Shown: positions 56,000 through 64,000 of the stretch, piece after piece | How the letters are laid out: every line of letters begins with the position of its first letter | Numbering within the stretch: position 1 is the stretch's first letter | Source: Amoebophrya sp. A120 | Taxonomy: Eukaryota; Sar; Dinophyceae; Syndiniales; Amoebophryaceae | Assembly: GCA_905178155.1 (NCBI GenBank) | Contig: CAJINV010000005.1 | Coordinates: forward strand, 1,266,438 to 1,330,437 | Reading direction: 5' to 3' | Length of the DNA: 64,000 nucleotides | Translations under genes and position numbers: made by a program | The notes under the pieces: model-generated | The model's input: only the letters and a program-made list of their open reading frames with translations | Told to the model about the DNA's origin: nothing | Database searches by the model: none

Positions 56000-56467
56000 A
56001 TGTCGGTTCATCTTAGTTGCAGGAACAGCTGCGTGCAGGCTCAGGCAGGTGGATTTGTAAAATCCATTCCAACAGTACGACATCACCCTAGAGATAGCTC
56101 GTGGAGGCTGCTGCACCATGGTCGCCCACGAGCGCAGTCTTCCTCTTCCACGGTAGTACCTGACTTCACATCTTCATCATCTCGTTGCAACTTTTACTCT
56201 ACAAGACCAACATCAACACTGCTGTTGTGCCGACAATTTTCTGCATCGACATCGCGACCAGTAGTTGTAGGACAAGCGACAAAAAAAGCTTCCGAACAAG
56301 AAAGCGACCGCATCACGAAAGCAAATACAACAAGCCGAAATGGCGCTCCCCGAGGCGCGTTGCCACTGTTTCTCTGCAGCATCGGTTGTGGAATGTTTCT
56401 GAAGAAGAATTTTTTGGACGATGTTGAAAACGCGGAAGACGCTGTGCCGCGATATTTCTACTCGTAG
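56000..56467 (+). CDS. Small protein, possibly organelle-targeted
   Basis: 155 residues from an ATG in the context AAAACCATG. The first 85 residues are rich in Arg, Ser and Thr and nearly free of acidic residues (e.g. RPTSTLLLCRQFSASTSRP), like a mitochondrial presequence. A hydrophobic stretch LPLFLCSIGCGMFL follows near residue 130, and the last 20 residues are acidic (NFLDDVENAEDAVPRYF). The pattern would suit a small inner-membrane protein. Third-position GC is lower than in the neighbouring genes, so it may be spurious. No family recognised. Confidence 0.4.
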   Translation: MSVHLSCRNSCVQAQAGGFVKSIPTVRHHPRDSSWRLLHHGRPRAQSSSSTVVPDFTSSSSRCNFYSTRPTSTLLLCRQFSASTSRPVVVGQATKKASEQESDRITKANTTSRNGAPRGALPLFLCSIGCGMFLKKNFLDDVENAEDAVPRYFYS

Positions 56468-57348
56468 CAAGGAATGCAGGAAGAGGAATGGTCGTTCTCA
56501 GAAATAAACCAAGCAGAAAGGATCACATTCTTGAGGACGCAGCAGCGTATCATGGGCACGTTTGAAATTTTACGAAAATGGCAGAACGCGCCGGCGGACC
56601 CTGCGGTGGTCCTGGCTCGACGATGACGAAAATAATCATGTTTCGCCGTCCTCGCAGTCACAAGTAGATCGGCACCTACTCCGAGGAGCAAGGGAATAAT
56701 TTCGGGAACAGCTGCGCAGTACGTCATGGCCGATCAACAAAATAACGAAGCGAAATAAACATAAAGCTAGACATTACAGGAGTCAAAATCATGGCGTCTA
56801 TGATCACGTTAAGATCTACCTCCAAGTTCCGGATAGGACCATGTGGCGACGCGTTCCAAATACACTTAAAATTATAAGTCATCAGCTCGAACTCTTAAGA
56901 TGAAACCTACCAAGTTCATTTCATCCAAATAGGCTATGATCAAGGAAGATGGAAGGTGGCTTGCTGTTGCTCTGAATAATTGTGCTAAAGATGCGCCGAT
57001 CCCGATCTTCCATAGCGTTCTTACATCTATGATCCCGTTTTCGTTTGAAGTTGCGTACCTCTACCTGAATTATAACTGTAACCGAAGCTACAGTCTTCTT
57101 CTCGATTTGGATTGTCGAGGAAAAACATCGCTATCACTGGTACAATTTCTTGTACTCAACTTAATACTCTATTGATTACCTACTTAAACATTTACATACC
57201 TCCGCCGTTCTACCTATTCTCCATTCGGACTTGTTACAGCTTGTAGATACTAAAAACTCGTTTACATTGTCACTGAAAGTATAAAAACTAAAACTTGAAG
57301 CCGCCATCGGAGCAGCATCAAAAATCTTCTACCCTATCCAAAATCAAA
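56468..57348. other. Intergenic, no firm gene
   Basis: A frame at 56936-57175 has no coding character. Nothing else seen. Confidence 0.5.
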
Positions 57349-60300
57349 ATGGCACGCTTCCCCCCTGATTATATGTTGGCCCTCGCCGGGTTTCTACTAG
57401 CACCCGCGTGGTCCTTTTTTTGTTTTTCCACAAACTACTGTGTCCGCGCGGTAACAGTACAGCGCTCCGGGCTCGCGCAGGAGCTCGGACTAGCCTCGTC
57501 CTCGTCCGCTGCTGTTAAGGGCAAGGGCAAAGGCAAGAGTGACGGAAAGAATTGTAAAGGTGAAGGTGGAAAACGAAAAGGAAAAGGAAAACAAAAACTA
57601 CTGCAGGCTGATGGGACCCCGAACTACACGAAAGCTACTAATGCGGCTATTACAGCGGCCTGGCACGAAGGATGGACGAAAGGCCAGGGGAAAGAGAAGG
57701 GCAAGCGTGGGGGCATCAAAGTCCAAGATGATGGCGATGCTCCTCCTGGTGCCGCTGTTGTTAACGCCGGCGACCGTGAAGCGCAAACTTCTGCTTCGAA
57801 TGTTGGAGGTCGAACGGAACAAACGGACCAGCCGGCAGACCCGACCACCGAGCCGCGTGTGAAGACCGTGCCGGCCCCGGCGCCGCCCGAAGGTACCGGC
57901 CCTGCTGCTCTGGCCGCGGTTGATGTTCTCTCTGCGGACCGCGACAGCCCGGAAGATCATGTTGAACTGGTACATGAGATTCAAGTCGTCAATGCGCTGA
58001 AAGGAGAGGTCGTATTTCAGCTTACTGCGGATGATTTTGAACATCCCGAATTCGGATTCGCGCCGGAACGCACAACAATCCGGGACGTGGAATACGCGCT
58101 GCGGAAAAAATCCGAGCAGGCCGGCGGGGACTTCGACTTTCTCGGGGCGTGGAAACTTGTTGCTTCGAATGAGTGGACGATGAAGGAAAAAAAGGCCACA
58201 ACCATTGAGCAACTACTCCTGTTGCGCGGCAAAGCTGCTGCGACAGATGCTGTACTTATGTCAGTGCACAGCTGGTGGTCCTCGTTGTTCCCCTCATTAT
58301 TTTTTGCCATGCAAGAAACAAAACCGAGTCTAGCTGCTGTAGTTGCCCTTTACTAGTACTTAATATGAGGATACTCCTCCGTATGCAAAGCGAAGTTGCG
58401 AGAAGGGCGGCCAGGAGGACAACACCTCGGTTTTCAGTCTCCGAAATTTTTTTTCCATTTACAGAAGCCAAGCGATTTTTTTTTTGTCGTAGTACAAAAG
58501 CTACATGCATGCTGGCGTTTGCATAGTTTTTAGGGATGATGATGATGTTAGCAAGATGATGACGATGATGATCATGATGCTGCTCTACCCCTTGAGCAGT
58601 AAAAAGTGAGGAGAACAGGGACCACGACCTTATGCAAGGTCATAGAAGAAGAGGCCTTAATACGCACATCGTATACGGGGCAAGAACAGCACGTCCAACG
58701 GATTCGCCTTACTGCCATTCGGAGAGCGCTCCACCCGATTGTCGCGCATTTGGGGGAGGTGTCCGCTCGGGCCGAACATGCTTTGAATCTGTTTCACGAT
58801 GACGACGCGATCTCGCGCGACGCAGCCATTCTGGTGTGGGCCAAAATTATGGCAAGAAGCTATAAGAGCGACTATCGCTACGGCACGACCCAGGGCGGGG
58901 ATGAAGCGAATCTGTTTTACTCGAAATTGCCCCTGCTCACTGATATGCTGCCGAGATTTCTGGATTCCATTCAGGACACGGAAGGGGGAGAGAGCGACGC
59001 CACGGCGTGCAACATGAAAGACCTCTATGCGTGGTCGCAAATATGAACAATCTGTCTGGGTCTGCTGGAAACATGTTGCATTCGGCTTGGCATTATTTTC
59101 ATTCCGACGATTCTTTCAGACTAAAATCTGTGTTATTAGTAGTTGCACGAACAACTACAAAGGCATACCGCAAAGTTGTTTTTTATCGTGCAACGAGCAC
59201 CCCTTGTGAAAAATTTCTGCGGTTTCATCTTGTTGGTATACCTCATCTATTTCGAGATTGAAAGTGTCAGTGTCTTGACCTTCTACATCCAGAATTCAAC
59301 ATCGCAAGCTTTCCGACCCAGATACGTTTGTCGATTTGCAATCGATAACCTGGAGAGAGAGCTGCCCGCGTTGGGCACTGGCTGGGCGGGCACCGGCTGG
59401 GCAGGGGATTTAAATGTTCCCAGAGGGTTTTCTACTCGCGGCTTTTCCGATAATACCAACCACGACCGCATCATGGCTTTTCTTGCAGAGCACCGGGGCA
59501 ACTACCCGGTCGAGGATGGGCGCACGACTGGCGTCGCGGCACAACTCATCGCTAACGCAACAGTTCGGTTCTTTTCCCAGTGGGCAAATACCTGGAGTCG
59601 CGACGAGGGAGGCGGCCTCCCGGCGGCCCTCGGCGAGACGCGAAGACTTTTCCCGCCGCGTTCCCGCCCGGCGACTCGCGGCGCGAAGCCGGAGAAGCTC
59701 CTCCTGTCGACTCATTTTTCTACCGACGGGAGCCATTTCAGGACTTGCCATTTGGAGTATGTTTTCATGCTCCGGTATGGAAGTGCGAGGCACGTGGAAA
59801 TCGTCACCTGGGAAGATCGGTTCAGATGCAACTGGGAGCAGTTGGGCCTTATTTATACATTATCGAAGCGGCCGCGTCGGCGTGTTCTGTAGTGCTTCGT
59901 GATCATGCCAGGCAGGAGCATTGTTCTAGCCCGTGATATTTTTAACTGTTTGGCGGCAATCCCTTGTTTGACTTTTCGCTCTGCAAAATAAAGGAGAGCG
60001 AACATTCTCGACGATAGTACGCAATCAGTCACGATTTTCAAATACTTATGCCGATTTCCCACCTCGCGCTTCCACAAGATTCATGTGCCGGCAGAGTTTC
60101 CGCCTGAAGATGACATCAGGACCTTGTTGTCGCGACGCATCTACAATCTGGTCCGCCGCGCAAACGCCGATGCCGCGAACACAGAGGTGCCAGACGAGTA
60201 CGCTTCAGAGGTGGGGTCGCTGCTACGCAAAACGGTAGCAGAACTTTCCCGCTTTGAGGTGCGCTGCATAGACAAAAGACAACCGGCACTGATCAAAACC

Positions 60301-60378
60301 ATGTTGCGGTTTTGGGATCCCGCAAAACTTGAGTTGACGAGTGTTGTCCACAGAAGTACTAGAACTAGCTCAACATAG
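57349..60378 (+). CDS. Unknown protein with signal/anchor and Lys-Gly-rich segment
   Basis: Exon 1, 57349-58251, starts MARFPPDYMLALAGF, with an N-terminal hydrophobic segment (LALAGFLLAPAWSFFCF) that looks like a signal peptide or anchor. A run of KGKGKGK and GGKRKGKGK follows, then a Pro/Ala linker and a charged region (LTADDFEHPEFGFAPERT). The exon probably ends at GCT before GTACTTATG. Exon 2, about 58639-59025 (after ATGCAAG), reads VIEEEALIRTSYTGQ. A diverged introner follows, then 59353-59892, and perhaps a last exon about 60079-60378 (IHVPAEFPPEDDIRTLL). Frames close through 59892; the last exon join is uncertain, and another frame is also open at 59580-59936. No family recognised. 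Confidence 0.55.
59026..59347. mobile_element. Introner, diverged family A (TSD ACCTC/ACCTG)
   Basis: Weakened TIR: GTCTGGGTCTG near the left, CCGACCCAGATACG near the right, right end GCAATCGATA. The duplication matches at 4 of 5. Joins AAA-GAC-CTG-GAG in frame. Confidence 0.8.
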
Positions 60379-62160
60379 TCGTAAAAATTCTTCGCGGCTG
60401 TAGTTCGTGGTGGTGTAAAGCATTGCGCTTTCCATCAATCGCCATCACCAGGGCCAGAACTAGGAACTACATTTGCTCTCAATATTTCGAACATAAAGTT
60501 GGCTTCGCTCAGGCATGATGTTGAAGATTTGGAAAAAAGAAAGGCACTGATTATGCTTTTGTCTAGTCGTGGTCCCATTTTTACGTGTATGATTTTTCGT
60601 TCTCGTTCAGGGCCAATTCACTGATGTTGGAAACGTTCTACATTGATAGATTCGCGTTTGTATTTTGACATAAGTGATTGGTCTACTTGGTGATCCTGTG
60701 ATGTCTATGTTCTCACAGGTTTTCTTTGTACAGGAGGGTCACTCGGCACTCTAAGGATGTATTGACAGCATATAATTTTAGACAGTAACTCGCACACTAT
60801 AAGATGCGAACATCAAATGGAAATGATCTAAAATGATGCCGATAGACAGTGGCCAGTTTCTCTTTGAAAGAAAAGCATGACACTACTTACTTACTATACT
60901 GCGCGAACGCCCGCACGCTCCCAACTGTTTATCGCTTTGGAGCCGAGCGTAGCAGCATGTTGGCAGAGCGTGTGGGATCCTATGGGCAGATAAACTTCTG
61001 CGCCAAAAAATTCAAAGGTTTTTTTTTCACGTGCATCTTAAGATGCGTATTTGTATTTCCGATTTTAAGAGACGAGTGAACGTCATAGCCTGCAGATGAA
61101 TATCTCCACTTCGAACTCCTTCAGTTTTACACTCAAGTCGTTCTTTCTTTCTCTGTGTTGTACCACGGTCATGTCACCAGAACACGTGTACTATTTTGTT
61201 GATACAAAATTATACTGAGACACTTGCTGATCCTGAGCATTTGACGAAAACAACACAGACCAGTTGTGTCAGTTGTTCTCAATAACGCGCATAAGAGTCT
61301 GCCCCTCGATCGCTTTAAGAAACGAGCGCGCGATTCTGACTTTTTGAATTATTTTCAAACAACAGCATTACAAAGGTAATGAATCAAAAAACTTTTAGAT
61401 TTTCACACCAGCACCAAAAAACCCAGGACCGACCTCATGCCTACCTCAACACAAGGCGGGCGCGAGGGCAACAGAAGGACTACAATAAATGCACTTCCGG
61501 GAAGCAGTGCAATATTGTAATGCCTACAACTACAAACCACTTGAAAGACTAGGATGAAATTGAAATGGCCGCAGGGTGTTTGCCACAGGCACAACACATG
61601 GCGCAACCGCCACGCGGTACACAAACTGGAAATGCAATTTTCGTGCGGTCAAAAAAAAAAACAGTACTGCTTGATGCTTGTGCGAGACTCTTGCGAGTTG
61701 ACCTTTTAATGTTCGACAATTTGGGTTTTACCCTCCCTGCGACATTCAGCGGTGGAGATTGATATGTGCCATGTGATCACCTCCACTCCATTTGATTGAA
61801 TATGAATAAATTCATTATCAACAAGAATCAAAACAATCTTATCCAGATCATCATATCCGGATATTATACTACAAATTTATGATTTTCCCCGAATTTTTTT
61901 TCGATGCCATCACCTCATATTTCGATATCAATCAAATGATCGAAAACATCGATGATTTCTGTGTATTGATATTGAAATTTTTTCGAAAAGAATCGATGAC
62001 ATATCCGAGGTATTATTTCTTCATCTATGAAATAAATCTGTGAATCTCGAATGAATTTTATTTAATATCCCCCTTAAGAATGTAGTCAATCTATCTTCAT
62101 TTTTCTCAAATTTATCTGGATATATTCAATGATTTTGAAAATATCCTACCAAATATTTCA
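60379..62160. other. Intergenic, no gene seen
   Basis: Increasingly AT-rich to the right, below about 30% GC by eye near 61800-62150, with many ATC/GAT words. The frame at 60849-61079 is not convincing. Confidence 0.55.
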
Positions 62161-62168
62161 ATGATTTT

Positions 62169-63430
62169 CAGGCAGCCGGCCCGAGGCATTTTCCGCTAGT
62201 AAAATTTTTTTAAAATGTCACTAATTCCGGGAATCGCGGGCCGGTTGGCTGGGTGTGGCACCCTTTGGGCACGCGCCGCATTCGGGGAGGGGGGCGCGGC
62301 ATAGTGTGGCGCCCCCGCTTTTTGTTTTCCCGGGTGTCGTAAGCTTCCGGGCCGTCTCCCCTGGTTGTGTGTTCTCCCCCGTCCTCTTGGGGGTGGGGGC
62401 CGCTTATCGTTGGGCCTTTTCGCGCGCGCGGCGCCTTGGCTTTTGGTGGTGGCCTGCCCTCGGGCGCTCTTTTCCCTTACCTCAGGGAATGTCTCGGGTC
62501 GGGCCCTTGCCCGGGCCTTCGGTTTTTCTTTGTCCGGTATCTTTGCAAGGGAGGGGGGTCCTGTGGTGTGGTTTGGCACACAGGGGCTGCTCCTCGTGGC
62601 CATGGCTCAAATCCACCGGGGCCCGGCGCCTTTGCATTTATGGGGGGCAGCGCGCAGTGGGCCCGGCTCTGGAAATCGGGCAGGAGTGAGGCCGGGGCTT
62701 TTTGGTCTTTCAAGCACCACCCCGATCCCGGGCGGCTAATGAAGAGGGTAATCCCGGCGGTAATTTCCGGGGTTAATCTGACCACAACGAAATCGGGAAG
62801 GTTTCGTTGGTTTTGAAATTAGACCAAAAATTAGACTACAGATTAGACTATAAATTAGACCACAAATTACCCCAAAAACCCAAGGAATTAACCTGCCCCC
62901 GGGGGGCAGTCACTCCGCCAGAGCATTGGGTTTTCAGTTGGCGCCATTTGCCACCACTTGTCCTGCTTTTTCTCGGCAGGCCGCCCGCCCGCAGTTCCCG
63001 CCCGCCCGTGGCCTTTGCGTCTTTGAATGGATTCCCCCCGACCGGTGCCTTTCCCAATTTGCCCCGAAGATTGAAGGGGTGGCGCTCTGGAAACCCACAA
63101 ACAACAGGCCCGCCGGGGTCGCGTTCCGGCCTCCGTTGTGATTTGGTGGAGGCCCCCCGCGCGCAGGCTTCGCAGTCTCCTAGGCCTTTCTTCGGTGCCG
63201 GGGCACCCTTTGGCGCCTTTCCCGGCGCGCGCCCGCCTCCCCTTCAGGGGGGCGCGGGGGGGGTGCCCGGAGGGCGGCGCCCGCGATGGCTATGCGCCCC
63301 CGGAAGTATGGCGGCACCCCCGGCGCGCTTTCTAGTCGGGTCCCTCTTGCGCCTGCCCTCCTTCGCTTTGGGGATTAGCCAAACTTCAGCCAGGAATTAA
63401 CGAAATAGCTTGCCACGGGCCGGCTGCCTG
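62169..63430. mobile_element. GC-rich TIR element, hAT-like, non-autonomous
   Basis: CAGGCAGCCGGCCCGAGGCA (62169-62188) is inverted at 63411-63430 with one mismatch. Flanking 8-mers ATGATTTT (62161-62168) and ATGATTTA (63431-63438) match at 7 of 8. An 8-bp duplication with CAG-starting ends is typical of hAT transposons. The 1,262-bp interior is strongly GC-rich in a very AT-rich surround. Several long frames exist on both strands, but they are Gly/Pro/Arg-rich composition artefacts; no transposase is seen. Confidence 0.85.
62816..62874 (+). repeat. 12-bp tandem repeat inside the hAT-like element
   Basis: Nearly five units of AAATTAGACCAA with small changes (AAATTAGACTAC, AGATTAGACTAT, AAATTAGACCAC). 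AT-rich within the GC-rich element. Confidence 0.9.
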
Positions 63431-63438
63431 ATGATTTA

Positions 63439-64000
63439 AAATAATAAATTCAAATCATTTGAAATTCGAAAAAATTTAAATTATCGAAAAATTTTCAAAA
63501 AATTTCGAAACATGATGGAATTTCGAAAAATTTCGAAATTATTATGATGAGGTTTTGATTTTCTAAAAGTTTTTGGCATTCTCTGAAGAATTATCATTAT
63601 CAAAAATTTTATTGTAAATTTTATTTCATAAATCTCTTATTCTTTCCGATTTATCTTCCAGGAATACATGGAGCCATATCATTGAAAAATTCAAAAATTT
63701 TTTTCAATCCCAGACACCTTTATTGATCTTTCTATCTTTCTTTTCATCCCCAGACATGAAAATGAATTTTCTTAAAAATATCGATCCGATTACATTTTCA
63801 CATTTTTCAAATCATTCAATCCGAGAAATGAATCTCATCACATCCGATAATCCATTTGATTCATTTCTTTTCTTTCTGGTCATGTCTGGGCATGACTCAA
63901 ATTTGTCGTAGACCCGATCCGAGATTATCCTTCATTTTTTCATCATCAACTCGCTTTTCCTCAAAAATAAGATATAGATAAAGATGATAAAGATAAAGAT
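63439..64000. other. AT-rich DNA, no gene seen
   Basis: Dense AAATTTCGAAAAATT-type words and A/T runs, ending in AAGATAAAGAT repeats. Composition resembles 61800-62160, the other flank of the hAT-like element, so the two were probably continuous before insertion. Confidence 0.6.

Noticed and set aside
59580-59936. Alternative + frame reading PFGVCFHAPVWKCEARG
   Set aside because: Protein-like in part, but the frame used by the preceding exons stays open to 59892 and has better codon use; kept only as a caution in the gene entry.
60849-61079. 76-residue + frame
   Set aside because: Short, AT-rich codons, no neighbour, no motif.
62255-63400. Long frames in the GC-rich island
   Set aside because: Present on both strands and in several frames at once; Gly/Pro/Arg-rich composition; best explained by lack of AT-rich stop codons in a transposon.
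1-64000. CRISPR arrays, tRNA, rRNA and spliced-leader genes
   Set aside because: Looked for by eye: no regularly spaced repeats with unique spacers, no tRNA T-loop signatures outside coding DNA, and no dinoflagellate spliced-leader sequence. A covariance-model scan would be needed to exclude diverged RNAs.

Overview
The window reads as nuclear DNA of a dinoflagellate-lineage alveolate. The best guess is a syndinian such as Amoebophrya; a core dinoflagellate is the main alternative. The basis is as follows. Every credible gene lies on the + strand. Codon third positions are rich in G and C (GCG, ACG, TCG, CCG). Most genes are cut by short repeated introns bounded by terminal inverted repeats (TIRs) and 5-bp target-site duplications (TSDs) that usually lack GT-AG ends. 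Introner elements of this kind are known from Amoebophrya and some other dinoflagellates. I cannot name the species.

Layout. 1-6187: a GC-rich repeat, then a tyrosine-recombinase retroelement (YR ORF, RT/RNase H ORF, two copies of a 50-bp repeat) that runs straight into a 5'-truncated NmrA-like gene (6188-7750). 9494-12081: a single-pass membrane protein of unknown function. 12082-15870: non-coding DNA rich in repeats. 15871-23685: a polycystin (PKD2-like) cation channel. 24462-26779: a two-exon protein of unknown function. 27397-37281: a 2,780-residue protein with C-terminal EF-hands. 38460-38924: a small cysteine-rich protein. 40279-42832: an RCC1-repeat protein with ordinary introns only. 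44125-53888: a very large P5-like P-type ATPase. 56000-56467: a small ORF. 57349-60378: an unknown gene. 62169-63430: a GC-rich TIR element with an 8-bp TSD (hAT-like).

The main discovery is the intron population. I delimited 29 introner-type insertions of about ten TIR families (A-H, with B' a variant of B, plus one unclassified). In 21 the 5-bp TSD is perfect, and removing the element plus one TSD copy restores the reading frame. This closes a continuous frame through the channel, the EF-hand protein and the ATPase, including a join immediately before the catalytic DKTGT of the ATPase. Elements occur in both orientations, even in neighbouring introns of one gene. Three carry nested insertions with 12-18-bp duplications, and subtracting these gives back the family size. 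Ordinary GT-AG introns occur in the same genes.

Limits: no searches were run. Exon joins come from reading frame and TSD logic. Two genes (near 9600 and 16140) need a one-base shift, which could be a sequence error.
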